Below, piece by piece: positions 21,250 through 29,486 of a stretch of 64,000 nucleotides of DNA. The notes beneath the pieces were generated by a model. That model was given only the letters and a program-made list of their open reading frames with translations, had not been told where the DNA came from and ran no database searches. A program made the position numbers and the translations under genes. Numbering within the stretch: position 1 is the first letter of the stretch; every line of letters begins with the position of its first letter. The DNA is from JAKFDI01 sp044508835 (lineage in GTDB: Bacteria; Pseudomonadota; Gammaproteobacteria; Burkholderiales; Burkholderiaceae_C), in the NCBI GenBank assembly GCA_044508835.1, contig JBIQHD010000025.1:1-64000 (forward strand), written 5' to 3'.

Positions 21250-22032
21250 CTAGAGGGACAGGCCCCCGTCGACCACGAGCTCGAGGCCGGTGACGTACTT
21301 CGATTCGTCCGAGGCCAGGTACAGCGCCGCGTAGGCCACGTCCCAGGCGCTGCCCTGGTGGCCCATCGGGCAGCGCGCGTCGCGCATCTCGCGGCCGGCG
21401 CGGGCTTCTTCTTCGGTCTTGAACAGCGCGGCGGCGTGGGGCGTGTCGATGAGCCCGGGCAGGATCGCGTTGCAGCGCACGTGGTGGCGCGCGTACTGCC
21501 GCGCGACGACGCGCGTCATGTGGTTCAGCGCCGCCTTGGAGGTGCTGTACGACAGGAACTGCATCGGGCTCCACTTGCGGCTGGCGATCGAGGAGATGTT
21601 GACGATCGAGCCGCCGCCCTGCGCGATCATGTGCGGCACCACCTCGCGCGCCGCGAGCATCGCGCCCTTGAGGTTGACGGCGTGCACGCGGTCCCACGAT
21701 TCCTCGGTCACCTCGGTGAGCTCGCCGAACTCCTCGATGCCCACGTTGTTGTGCAGCACGTCGACGCGCCCGTGGCGCGCGACGCAGGCCTGCACCATCG
21801 AGGCGATCTGCGCCGCGCTGCACACGTCGGCGCGGAAGGCGCTGGCGCGGCCGCCCTCGGCCTCGATGCGGCGCACGGTGTCGTGCGCGGCGTCGATGGC
21901 GCGGTCGGCGCAGAGCACGGCGGCGCCTTCGCGGGCATAGAGCACGGCGCAGGCGGCGCCGTTGCTGATCTCCGCGCCCGACGAGCCGGCGCCGACGACG
22001 AGCGCCACCTTGCCCGCAAGTCTTCCGCTCAT
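21250..22032 (-). CDS. SDR-family oxidoreductase
   Basis: 260 residues. The glycine-rich loop is VVGAGSSGAEISNG, an unusual GAGSSGxxxxNG variant seen in a subset of SDRs. Further motifs are HNNVGI, the catalytic Ser in VNISSIASRKWSP, SYSTSKAALNHM (Tyr-x3-Lys) and NAILPGLIDTPHA. ASRKWSPMQFLSY places the catalytic Tyr normally. The start overlaps the lacI-type gene stop (ATGA, 22029-22032), so it is translationally coupled. It is probably a dehydrogenase of the operon's unknown hydroxy-substrate. Confidence 0.85.
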   Translation of the reverse strand: MSGRLAGKVALVVGAGSSGAEISNGAACAVLYAREGAAVLCADRAIDAAHDTVRRIEAEGGRASAFRADVCSAAQIASMVQACVARHGRVDVLHNNVGIEEFGELTEVTEESWDRVHAVNLKGAMLAAREVVPHMIAQGGGSIVNISSIASRKWSPMQFLSYSTSKAALNHMTRVVARQYARHHVRCNAILPGLIDTPHAAALFKTEEEARAGREMRDARCPMGHQGSAWDVAYAALYLASDESKYVTGLELVVDGGLSL

Positions 22033-23111
22033 GGGCTGGTCCGCGTCGACGGCTTCGCGCGCTGGCGCGGCCGGGCCGGCGCCGGCGCCGAGGCCGGGCC
22101 GCAGGATTCGCGCAGCACCATCTGCGTGGTCATCACGATGCGCTCGGATTCCGGCGCCTGGCCGCCCGGCGTGCCCAGGCGGCGCAGCAGCAGCTCGGCC
22201 ACGGCCGTGCCCACGGCTTCCAGGTCCCAGGTCAGCGAGGTGATCGAGGGCGAGAAGAGCTGCGACAGGTCGGTGTCGCCCACGCTCACCACGCTCACGT
22301 CGTCGGGCACGCTGCGCCCGGCATGGCGCAGGCCCTGCAGCGCGCCCGAGAGGATGCGCGTGCCCAGGCACACGAAGGCGGTGGGCGCGGCGGCGCCCGA
22401 CAGCAGCGCCAGCGTCTCGCTGAAGGCGTATTCCATGGCCGAGCGCTCGGCGCGGATCAGGCGCGCGTCGGGCTGCAGGCCGCGCTCGGCGAAGGCGTCG
22501 CGGAAGCCCGCGATGCGCTCGCGCCCGGGGCGCAGCACGCTGCCCGGCGTGAGCAGCGCGATCTGCCGGTGGCCGAGGTTGAGCAGGTAGCGCGTGGCCT
22601 GCAGCGCGCCGTGGAAATGGTCCACGTGCACGCCGCTGCAGGCCGGGCCGAAGTCGCGGTCGAGCGCGACGACGGGCAGGTTGTCGCTGCTCAGCCGGTC
22701 GAGCATCTGCGGCGCTTCCGTCTCGCAGGGCCCGAGGATGAGCCCGTCCACGCGCCGGCGGCGGAACAGCTCGATCAGCGAGGCCTCGCGCCGCGTGTCG
22801 TTGTGCGTGTTGGCCAGCAGCAGCGCATAGCCATCGCGCTGCAGCCGCGCCTCGACCGCGACGATGATGCGCGCGTACAGCGGGTTGGAGAAGTCGGAGA
22901 CGAGCAGGCCCACCACGCCGGTCGAGCGCGTGCGCATGCTCTGGGCGATGGCGTCGGGCACGTAGCCGAGCTGGCGCGCCGCCCGGGCGACCGCCGCGGT
23001 GGCCTGCGGGCTCACGCTGCCGCTGCGGTTGAGCGCGCGCGAGGCGGTGCCCAGCGACACGCCGGCGGCCTGCGCGACGTCGCGGATCGTGGGCGCGGCC
23101 TTGCGCTTCAT
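22029..23111 (-). CDS. LacI-family transcriptional regulator
   Basis: 360 residues. The N-terminal LacI helix-turn-helix and hinge read TIRDVAQAAGVSLGTASRAL and RQLGYVPDAIAQSMR. The periplasmic-binding-protein-like sensor domain follows (VVGLLVSDFSNPLYARII, DGLILGPCE, VALDRDFG). It sits second in the operon it probably controls, overlapping both neighbours by ATGA, which suggests autoregulation. Its likely targets are the ATGGAAACGTTTCCAT palindrome and a second half-conserved copy upstream of the operon. The inducer is unknown and may be the substrate bound by the Bug protein. Confidence 0.92.
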   Translation of the reverse strand: MKRKAAPTIRDVAQAAGVSLGTASRALNRSGSVSPQATAAVARAARQLGYVPDAIAQSMRTRSTGVVGLLVSDFSNPLYARIIVAVEARLQRDGYALLLANTHNDTRREASLIELFRRRRVDGLILGPCETEAPQMLDRLSSDNLPVVALDRDFGPACSGVHVDHFHGALQATRYLLNLGHRQIALLTPGSVLRPGRERIAGFRDAFAERGLQPDARLIRAERSAMEYAFSETLALLSGAAAPTAFVCLGTRILSGALQGLRHAGRSVPDDVSVVSVGDTDLSQLFSPSITSLTWDLEAVGTAVAELLLRRLGTPGGQAPESERIVMTTQMVLRESCGPASAPAPARPRQRAKPSTRTSP

Positions 23112-23722
23112 GCGGGCACCCGCGCCTGCTCGAGCCCGGGCGGGAAGCGCTCGGCGCCCTGCTCCAGCGGCACCGCCATGCTGTTCAGCACGAAGGCGGC
23201 CATGTGATAGAAGCTCGTCGACAGCACGAGCTCCAGGATCTGCGCCGGCGGCCAGTGCGCCTGCAGCGCCTGCCAGGTCGCGTCGCCGATGGTGGAGTGG
23301 TGGTGCAGCTCGTCGACCACCCGCACCACCAGCCGCTCGCGCGGCGTCCACAGCGCCTCGCCCGGCGTGCCCTGCGTAAGCTCGGCGATCTGCGCGGCGC
23401 TCAGGCCGCAGCGCTCGCCGTAGATGCTCACGTGCATGCCCCATTCGTACTCCGAGCGCGTGAGCGCGCCGGTGCGGATGATGGCGATCTCGCGCTCGCG
23501 CTCGGCCAGGGCCGACTTGAACAGCAGCTCGTGCGCCATCGCCTGGAAGGCCTCGGCCAGCCGCGGGTGGTGGGCGAGCACCAGCCGCAGGTTCCGCGGC
23601 GACAGGCCGCTGAAGGCCGTGTTGTTCAGGTAGCGCTCGAGCGCCGGCTCGTAGGGCGGCTGGCGCAGCGGCATGCGCGCCGGCGTGCCGGCGGGATCGG
23701 GGGGTGGCGTCGTGGTGTCCAT
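23108..23722 (-). CDS. Carboxymuconolactone decarboxylase / AhpD-like family protein
   Basis: 204-residue all-helical CMD-family protein, first gene of the operon. The core region reads EREIAIIRTGALTRSEYEWG followed by MHVSIYGERCGLS. The redox CxxC motif of AhpD is absent, and Glu/Trp/His residues are kept instead, as in decarboxylase/hydrolase-type members. I chose the ATG at 23720-23722 because the LacI operator palindrome lies just upstream (23745-23760), so the longer frame would be read through an operator. It may decarboxylate or isomerise the operon's substrate; this is inference. Confidence 0.78.
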   Translation of the reverse strand: MDTTTPPPDPAGTPARMPLRQPPYEPALERYLNNTAFSGLSPRNLRLVLAHHPRLAEAFQAMAHELLFKSALAEREREIAIIRTGALTRSEYEWGMHVSIYGERCGLSAAQIAELTQGTPGEALWTPRERLVVRVVDELHHHSTIGDATWQALQAHWPPAQILELVLSTSFYHMAAFVLNSMAVPLEQGAERFPPGLEQARVPA

Positions 23723-23744
23723 TGCGGCGAACTGTGGGCCAAAG

Positions 23745-23760
23745 ATGGAAACGTTTCCAT
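23745..23760. promoter_or_regulatory. LacI-family operator 1 (perfect 16-bp palindrome)
   Basis: ATGGAAACGTTTCCAT is a perfect palindrome with the central CG typical of LacI/PurR-family operators. It lies 22 bp before the first gene of the operon that encodes a LacI regulator, a repressing position. Confidence 0.85.
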
Positions 23761-23879
23761 AGACATAACCCTTAGTCGCGCACCGATGGCCATCGGCGGC
23801 GCCTCGTCGAATCGAAGGGATCGCGCAGGCGCCCCGCTCCGCCGGGATCGCCGCGGCGGGCCGCATGCCAGCGTGGAGC

Positions 23880-23895
23880 GTAGGAAACGTTTTAC
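23880..23895. promoter_or_regulatory. LacI-family operator 2 (imperfect palindrome)
   Basis: GTAGGAAACGTTTTAC shares the GGAAACGTTT core with operator 1. The two centres are 136 bp apart, close to 13 helical turns, which would allow a repression loop. It also lies just beyond the 3' end of the arsR-type gene. Confidence 0.6.
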
Positions 23896-23944
23896 TCGGA
23901 TGCGCCCGGCCTCTCGCCGGCACGGCGCCGGCGGCGCCGCGGAG

Positions 23945-24310
23945 TCACGGGGCGCGGCGCCGGGCGGCGGGCCGCGCGCTGCGCTCGAACACGCGGCGAT
24001 CGGCCGCGCCCCGTTCGAGCTGGCGGGCGATGTTGCCGCACACCAGGTCGCACAGGGCGTACACGGAGTCGTCGGCGATGCGGTAGTAGACGGCGGTGCC
24101 GCGGCTTTCGCGCGCCACCAGCCCCTTGCGCGTGAGCAGCGCCAGGTGGCGCGAGATGTTGGCCGAGGTGAAGCCGCAGGCCTGCGCCAGCTCGCCGACG
24201 TTGCGCTCGCCGCCGCGCAGCAGGTTGAGGATCTGCAGCCGCGTGGGCTCGGACAGCGCCTGGAAGTACGCCGCCACCTGCTCGAGCGCCTCGGGGGGCA
24301 AGCCTTCCAT
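23945..24310 (-). CDS. ArsR/SmtB-family transcriptional repressor
   Basis: 121-residue winged-helix repressor. It reads LSEPTRLQILNLLRGGERNV, then GELAQACGFTSANISRHLAL for the recognition region, and the wing is RGTAVYYRIAD. Cys residues are at 45 (QACGF), 87 and 91 (YALCDLVCGNI). A pairing of Cys45 with the C-terminal helix cysteines could form a thiol, persulfide or metal switch. The start MEGLPPEALEQ is preferred over an upstream ATG at 24343. It is divergent from the RND operon and shares a promoter region containing an inverted repeat, so it probably represses both. The inducer is not known. Confidence 0.85.
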   Translation of the reverse strand: MEGLPPEALEQVAAYFQALSEPTRLQILNLLRGGERNVGELAQACGFTSANISRHLALLTRKGLVARESRGTAVYYRIADDSVYALCDLVCGNIARQLERGAADRRVFERSARPAARRRAP

Positions 24311-24388
24311 GCTCGGACATCGGAGAAGTGGACAGGCGCACATGATGCCTCATCGCTTTCGGGTCGCCGCGGCGATTGACCCAACTCA

Positions 24389-24417
24389 TTGCATATTTAA
24401 CTACTTGGCTAAATAAT
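24389..24417 (+). promoter_or_regulatory. Promoter and ArsR operator for the RND operon
   Basis: TTGCAT (24389-24394) and AATAAT (24412-24417) with a 17-bp spacer form a plausible sigma-70 promoter. The inverted repeat TATTTA-N10-TAAATA (24394-24415) lies exactly between and over these boxes, the expected place for an ArsR-type repressor. This AT-rich island stands out strongly from the surrounding GC-rich DNA. Confidence 0.65.
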
Positions 24418-24458
24418 ACGACTCAACACACTCATCGACCAGCATGGAGAGCACACGG

Positions 24459-25550
24459 ATGGCGTTGGATGCACGGCGAGGCGCCCTCGGCGCCGCACTG
24501 CTGGCCGCGGCGCTGGCGGCGGCCGCGGCCTTCGCGACGGCGGGCGGCGCCCCCTCGCCGTCGGAGACGCCGCCGGCCGCGCCCGCGCTGGCCGGCGTGG
24601 CGGTGCAGGCCCTGCAGGCCGGCGGCGCCACCGGCCACGACGGCGTGGTGCAGGCGGTGCGCCAGACGGTCGTCGCCAGCCAGGTGCCGGGCGCCGTGAC
24701 GGCGGTCGAGGTGAAGGCGGGCGACGCGGTGCGCGCCGGCCAGGTGCTGCTGCGCCTGGACGCGCGCACGGCCGAGCGCACGGCGGCGGCCGGCGCGGCC
24801 GAGGCCCAGGCCGCGCGCGCCGCCCAGGAAGCCGCGACGCAGGACGTCGAGCGCCAGCGCCGGCTCTTCGCCGACCGCTTCATCAGCCGGGCAGCGCTGG
24901 ACCGCGCCGAGGCGCAGCACAAGCAGGCGCAGGCCGAGGCCGGCGCGCGGCTCGCGAGCGCCGGCGCGGCGCAGGCGCAATCGGCGCTGCACGTGGTGAA
25001 GGCGCCGTACGACGCCGTCGTGGCCGACGTGGCCGTGGTGCTGGGCGACATGGCCCTGCCCGGCCGGCCGCTGCTCACCGTCTACGACCCGCGCGCGCTG
25101 CGCGTCAGCGCGCCGGTGCCCGCGAGCCTCGCGCCGCGGCTGCGCGGCGATGCGGACGCCTCCGGCCTCCGGGTGGAGCTGCCCGGCCTCGCGGGCGGGC
25201 GCATCGCGCCGCGGTCCGCGCAGCTGCTGCCCGCCGTCGACCCGGCCACGCATACGCTCGAGCTGCGGCTGGGCCTGCCGCCCGGCCTCGAGGGCGTGGT
25301 GCCGGGCATGTTCGCCCGGGTGTGGCTGCCCGGCGGGCCGGACGCCGGCGCCCGCCTGTTCGTGCCGGCCACGGCCGTGGTGCGGCGCACCGAGATGACC
25401 GGCGTCTACGTGCTCGGCGGCGACGAGCGCCCGCGGCTGCGCCAGGTGCGGTTGGGCGCGCGCGACGGCGACGCGGTCGAGGTGCTGAGCGGGGTGGCCG
25501 CGGGCGAGCGGGTGGCGCTCGACGCGCAGGCCGCCGCGGGCAGGCGCTGA
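24459..25550 (+). CDS. RND efflux periplasmic adaptor subunit (membrane fusion protein)
   Basis: 363 residues. After an N-terminal hydrophobic segment (GALGAALLAAALAAAAAFA) come the biotinyl-lipoyl half (VPGAVTAVEVKAGDAVRAGQ), a short helical hairpin with DVERQRRLFADRFISRAALD, the second lipoyl half (VVKAPYDAVVADVAVVLGD) and beta-barrel strands. GGAGAG at 24446-24451 sits 7 nt before the ATG at 24459, so I prefer it over the ATG at 24444. It links the inner-membrane pump to an outer-membrane channel, which is not encoded here. It is first in the ArsR-controlled operon. Confidence 0.88.
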   Translation: MALDARRGALGAALLAAALAAAAAFATAGGAPSPSETPPAAPALAGVAVQALQAGGATGHDGVVQAVRQTVVASQVPGAVTAVEVKAGDAVRAGQVLLRLDARTAERTAAAGAAEAQAARAAQEAATQDVERQRRLFADRFISRAALDRAEAQHKQAQAEAGARLASAGAAQAQSALHVVKAPYDAVVADVAVVLGDMALPGRPLLTVYDPRALRVSAPVPASLAPRLRGDADASGLRVELPGLAGGRIAPRSAQLLPAVDPATHTLELRLGLPPGLEGVVPGMFARVWLPGGPDAGARLFVPATAVVRRTEMTGVYVLGGDERPRLRQVRLGARDGDAVEVLSGVAAGERVALDAQAAAGRR

Positions 25551-25572
25551 CCATGCGCGGGGTCCTTCGGCC

Positions 25573-28500
25573 ATGACGGCGCGGCTCGGCATCTCCGGCC
25601 GCATCGCGGCCTTCTTCCAGGCGGCGCAGATCACGCCGCTGCTGGCCCTGGTCGCGCTGGTGCTCGGCGCCTTCGCCGTGCTCGTCACGCCGCGCGAGGA
25701 GGAGCCGCAGATCGACGTGACGATGGCCAACGTGCTGATCCCGTTCCCGGGCGCCTCGGCGCGCGACGTCGAGCAGATGGTGGCGACGCCGGCCGAGCAG
25801 GTGCTCGCGCGCATCGCCGGCCTGGAGCACGTGACGTCGGTGTCGCGCCCCGGGATGGCGATGGTGACGCTGCAGTTCGAGGTCGGCGTGACGCGCACCG
25901 AGGCGCTGGTGCGCCTGTACGACGCGGTGGGCGCCAACGCCGACTGGCTGCCGCGCGGGCTGGGCGTGGGCGAGCCGCTGATCAAGGCCAAGGGCATCGC
26001 CGACGTGCCCATCGTCACGCTCACGCTGCATGCGGGCGATGCCGCCGCCGGCGCCTACGAGCTCGAGCGGGTGGCGCACAGCATCGAGGCCGACCTCAAG
26101 CGCGTGCCCGGCACGCGCGAGGTGCGCACCATCGGCGGCCCCGGGCGCGCGCTGACGGTCGAACTCGACCCGGCGCGCATGGCCGGCGCCGGCGTCACGG
26201 TGGACGACCTGCGGCGCGCGCTGCAGTCGGCCAGCCAGGGGCTGCCGGCGGGCGACCTGCTCGGCGGCAACCGGGCGATCGCGCTCGACGCGGGCGGCTT
26301 CCTGCACGACGCCGCGGACGTGCGCGCGCTGGTGGTCGGCGTGCGCGCCGGCAGGCCGGTGCTGCTGCAGGACGTGGCGGACGTGCGCGACGGCGCCGGG
26401 CCGCCCGCGCGCTACGTCTGGCACGGCACGGCCGACGAGGCCGGCAGCGAGTACCCCGCGGTCACGCTCGCCGTCACCAAGAAGGAAGGCGAGAACGCCA
26501 TCACCGTGGCGAACGCGCTGATGCGCCGCGTCGACGACCTGCGCAACACCGTCATCCCGCACGGCATCGAGGTGGTGACCACGCGCAACTACGGCGTCAC
26601 CGCCGACGACAAGGCGCGCAAGCTCATCCAGAAGCTGCTGCTCGCCACCGCCTCGGTGGTGGCGCTGGTGTTCGCCGCGCTCGGCCGGCGCGAGGCCGCC
26701 ATCGTCGGCGCGGCGGTCGTCCTCACGCTCACGGCCACGCTGTTCGCCTCCTGGGCCTGGGGCTTCACGCTCAACCGGGTGTCGCTGTTCGCGCTGATCT
26801 TCTCCATCGGCATCCTGGTCGACGACGCCATCGTGGTGGTGGAGAACATCCACCGCCACCAGGCGCTGCATCCCGGGCGGCCGCTGGCCGAGCTGATCCC
26901 CGCCGCCGTGGACGAGGTGGGCGGCCCCACCATCCTCGCCACGCTGACGGTGATCGCCGCGCTGCTGCCCATGGCCTTCGTCACCGGGCTGATGGGGCCG
27001 TACATGGGCCCCATCCCCGTGAACGCGAGCATGGGCATGCTGATCTCGCTGGCCATCGCCTTCGTCGTCACGCCCTGGCTCGCGCGCCTGTGGATGCGGC
27101 ATGCGCCCGAGGCGCACACGGCGGGCACCCGCAAGCCGCTGGCCGCGCGCTTCGGCCCCTTCTTCGAGCGCCTGTTCCACCCGCTGCTCGACGATCGGCG
27201 CGGCGCGCGCCGCCGCGCGCTGCTCGGCGCCGGCGTGGCCGCGCTCATCGCCGGCTCGCTGGCGCTGCCGGTGCTCGGCGCGGTGGTGCTGAAGATGCTG
27301 CCCTTCGACAACAAGTCGGAGTTCCAGGTCATCGTCGACATGCCCGCGGGCACGCCGCTGGAGCAGACCGCCGCGGTGCTGCGCGAGCTCGGCGCCTACG
27401 TCGCGAAGCAGCCCGAGGTCGTCCACTACCAGGCCTACGCGGGCACGGCCGCGCCGATCAACTTCAACGGCCTGGTGCGGCAGTACGAGCTGCGCGCGAG
27501 CCCGGAGCTGGGCGACCTGCAGGTCAACCTGGCGGACAAGCACGCGCGCAGCGAGCAGAGCCACGCCATCGCCGTGCGCATGCGCCCCGCCCTGCAGGCG
27601 ATCGGCCGGCGCTTCGGCGCCAACGTCAAGGTGGTGGAAGTGCCGCCCGGCCCGCCGGTGGTCTCGCCCATCGTCGCGGAGGTGTACGGGCCCGAGGCCG
27701 ACGGCCGGCGCGCCGTGGCGAAGGCGCTGCGCGAGGTGTTCGAGCGCACGCCGGGCATCGTCGACGTGGACGACAGCAGCATCGCCGCCGCGCCGCGGAA
27801 GCTGCTGCTGGTGGACCGGCGCAAGGCGGCGATGCTGGGCGTGTCGCAGCAGGCCGTGGTGGGCACGCTGCGCGCGGGCATCGCGGGCGACGAGGCCGCC
27901 TGGCTGCACGACGCCAGCAAGTACCCGCCGGCCGCGGTGCTGCAGCTGCCGCCCGAGCGCCACGGCGACCTCGACGCGCTGCTGCAGCTCGCCGTGCGCG
28001 GCGCCGACGGCCAGCTCGTGCCGCTGCGCGAGCTGGTGACGGTGAGCGACACGGTGCGCGAGCAGCCCATCCACCACAAGGACCTGCTGCCGGTGAACTA
28101 CGTGTTCGCCGACGTGGCCGGGCGCATCGACAGCCCGCCCTACGGCATCGCCGCGCTGCGCGAAGCCGTGGCGGCCGTGCAGCCGCCCGGCGGCGGCACG
28201 CTCGGCGAGACCTTCGTGCGCCAGCCCGAGGACGCCTACCGCGGCTACGCCGTCAAGTGGGACGGCGAGTCGCAGATCACCTTCGAGACCTTCCGCGACA
28301 TGGGCGCGGCCTACGCCGTCGGCCTGCTGCTGATCTACCTGCTGGTGGTGGCGCAGTTCGGCTCCTACCTGCTGCCGCTGATCATCATGGCGCCGATCCC
28401 GCTCACGATCATCGGCGTGATGCCCGGCCACGCCCTGCTCGGCGCGCAGTTCACCGCCAGCAGCATGATCGGCATGATCGCCCTGGCCGGCATCATCGTG

Positions 28501-28809
28501 CGCAACTCCATCCTGCTGGTGGACCACATGCGCCACCAGCTCGCAGAAGGCGCCGCGCTGAAGGACGCGGTGGTGCGCGCCGCCGCCACGCGCGCGCAGC
28601 CCATCATGCTCACCGGCCTGGCCGCCATGGCCGGCGCGCTGTTCATCCTCGACGACCCGATCTTCAACGGGCTCGCCATCTCGCTGATCTTCGGCATCCT
28701 CGTGTCCACGGTGCTCACGCTGGTGGTCATCCCGCTGCTGACCTTCGCCGCCCTGCGGCGGCGGGCGGCTTCCCCCTCGCCATCCACCCCTGAAGGAGCC
28801 CACCCATGA
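25573..28809 (+). CDS. RND efflux transporter permease (AcrB/HAE-type)
   Basis: 1078-residue inner-membrane proton antiporter. The N-terminal helix is followed by PREEEPQIDVTMANVLIPFP and GASARDVEQMVATPAEQVL, typical porter-domain openings. TM4 carries the proton-relay Asp pair in GILVDDAIVVVENIHRH. The second half repeats the fold, ending with a TM bundle including GIIVRNSILLVDHMRHQ. It is not a CzcA metal pump by these motifs, so an organic or thiol-type cargo is more likely. It follows the adaptor by 22 bp and overlaps the next gene by ATGA. Confidence 0.93.
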   Translation: MTARLGISGRIAAFFQAAQITPLLALVALVLGAFAVLVTPREEEPQIDVTMANVLIPFPGASARDVEQMVATPAEQVLARIAGLEHVTSVSRPGMAMVTLQFEVGVTRTEALVRLYDAVGANADWLPRGLGVGEPLIKAKGIADVPIVTLTLHAGDAAAGAYELERVAHSIEADLKRVPGTREVRTIGGPGRALTVELDPARMAGAGVTVDDLRRALQSASQGLPAGDLLGGNRAIALDAGGFLHDAADVRALVVGVRAGRPVLLQDVADVRDGAGPPARYVWHGTADEAGSEYPAVTLAVTKKEGENAITVANALMRRVDDLRNTVIPHGIEVVTTRNYGVTADDKARKLIQKLLLATASVVALVFAALGRREAAIVGAAVVLTLTATLFASWAWGFTLNRVSLFALIFSIGILVDDAIVVVENIHRHQALHPGRPLAELIPAAVDEVGGPTILATLTVIAALLPMAFVTGLMGPYMGPIPVNASMGMLISLAIAFVVTPWLARLWMRHAPEAHTAGTRKPLAARFGPFFERLFHPLLDDRRGARRRALLGAGVAALIAGSLALPVLGAVVLKMLPFDNKSEFQVIVDMPAGTPLEQTAAVLRELGAYVAKQPEVVHYQAYAGTAAPINFNGLVRQYELRASPELGDLQVNLADKHARSEQSHAIAVRMRPALQAIGRRFGANVKVVEVPPGPPVVSPIVAEVYGPEADGRRAVAKALREVFERTPGIVDVDDSSIAAAPRKLLLVDRRKAAMLGVSQQAVVGTLRAGIAGDEAAWLHDASKYPPAAVLQLPPERHGDLDALLQLAVRGADGQLVPLRELVTVSDTVREQPIHHKDLLPVNYVFADVAGRIDSPPYGIAALREAVAAVQPPGGGTLGETFVRQPEDAYRGYAVKWDGESQITFETFRDMGAAYAVGLLLIYLLVVAQFGSYLLPLIIMAPIPLTIIGVMPGHALLGAQFTASSMIGMIALAGIIVRNSILLVDHMRHQLAEGAALKDAVVRAAATRAQPIMLTGLAAMAGALFILDDPIFNGLAISLIFGILVSTVLTLVVIPLLTFAALRRRAASPSPSTPEGAHP

Positions 28810-29015
28810 CCTCCAACCAGATCGTGCGCCTGTTCGCCGGCACCATGATCCTCGTCTCGCTCGCGCTCGGCGCGCCGGGCAGCCCGCTGTTCGCGAGCCC
28901 GTGGTGGCTCGCGCTCACCGCCTTCGTCGGCGCGAACCTGCTGCAGAGCTCGCTCACCAAGTGGTGCCCGCTGGAGATCGTCCTGCGCCGCCTGGGCGTC
29001 AAGAGCGGCTGCTGA
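28806..29015 (+). CDS. YgaP-like inner-membrane domain protein (DUF2892)
   Basis: 69-residue protein with two hydrophobic segments (LFAGTMILVSLALG and WWLALTAFVGANLLQSSL) and the family end TKWCPLEIVLRRLGVKSGC. The Cys-Pro after the second helix is conserved in the membrane part of YgaP rhodanese. Stand-alone copies commonly sit beside sulfur-transfer or thiol-stress genes. The start overlaps the RND stop (ATGA), so its translation is coupled to the pump. Function unknown. Confidence 0.8.
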   Translation: MTSNQIVRLFAGTMILVSLALGAPGSPLFASPWWLALTAFVGANLLQSSLTKWCPLEIVLRRLGVKSGC

Positions 29016-29018
29016 GCG

Positions 29019-29471
29019 ATGGACGACCAGGCCTTCAGCATCGAGCTGCGCCAGCAGGACGGCTACCGCTTCGAGACGCATTTCGAGGGCACCGGCATCG
29101 CGCCGCTCGTGACCGACGAGCCGCCGCCGCTCGGCGGCGACGCCGGCCCCAACCCGTCGCGCCTGCTGGCGCTGGCGGTGGCGAACTGCCTGTCGGCGAG
29201 CCTGCTGTTCGCCATGCGCAAGTTCAGGAACGAGCCGGGGCCGCTGCGCACGCGCGCCACCGCCACGCTCGCGCGCAACGAGCAGAACCGCTGGCGCGTC
29301 GCGCGGATCGCGGTCGACATCCGGCTCGGGCAGCCCGCGGCCGGCCTGAAGCAGCTCGACCGCATCCTGGCGCAGTTCGAGGACTACTGCGTCGTGACGC
29401 AGAGCGTGCGCGCGGCGTTTCCCGTCGACGTGCGCGTGCTCGACGCCGACGGCACGGCGCTCACCCCCTGA
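29019..29471 (+). CDS. OsmC/Ohr-family protein
   Basis: 150 residues of the OsmC fold, a Cys-based peroxide or persulfide reductase family. The two expected cysteines are in LAVANCLSASLLFAMRK (start of the long central helix) and FEDYCVVTQSVR. Most OsmC members reduce organic hydroperoxides, but those next to sulfur genes may act on persulfides. It lies 3 bp after the YgaP-like gene and is clearly part of the operon. Confidence 0.85.
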   Translation: MDDQAFSIELRQQDGYRFETHFEGTGIAPLVTDEPPPLGGDAGPNPSRLLALAVANCLSASLLFAMRKFRNEPGPLRTRATATLARNEQNRWRVARIAVDIRLGQPAAGLKQLDRILAQFEDYCVVTQSVRAAFPVDVRVLDADGTALTP

Positions 29472-29486
29472 GAGATGGAGACGCCC

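Noticed and set aside
23108..23923. Longer start for the CMD-like gene (to 23923)
   Set aside because: It would place the perfect LacI operator inside the coding region and adds residues unlike the family; the ATG at 23722 begins the conserved protein.
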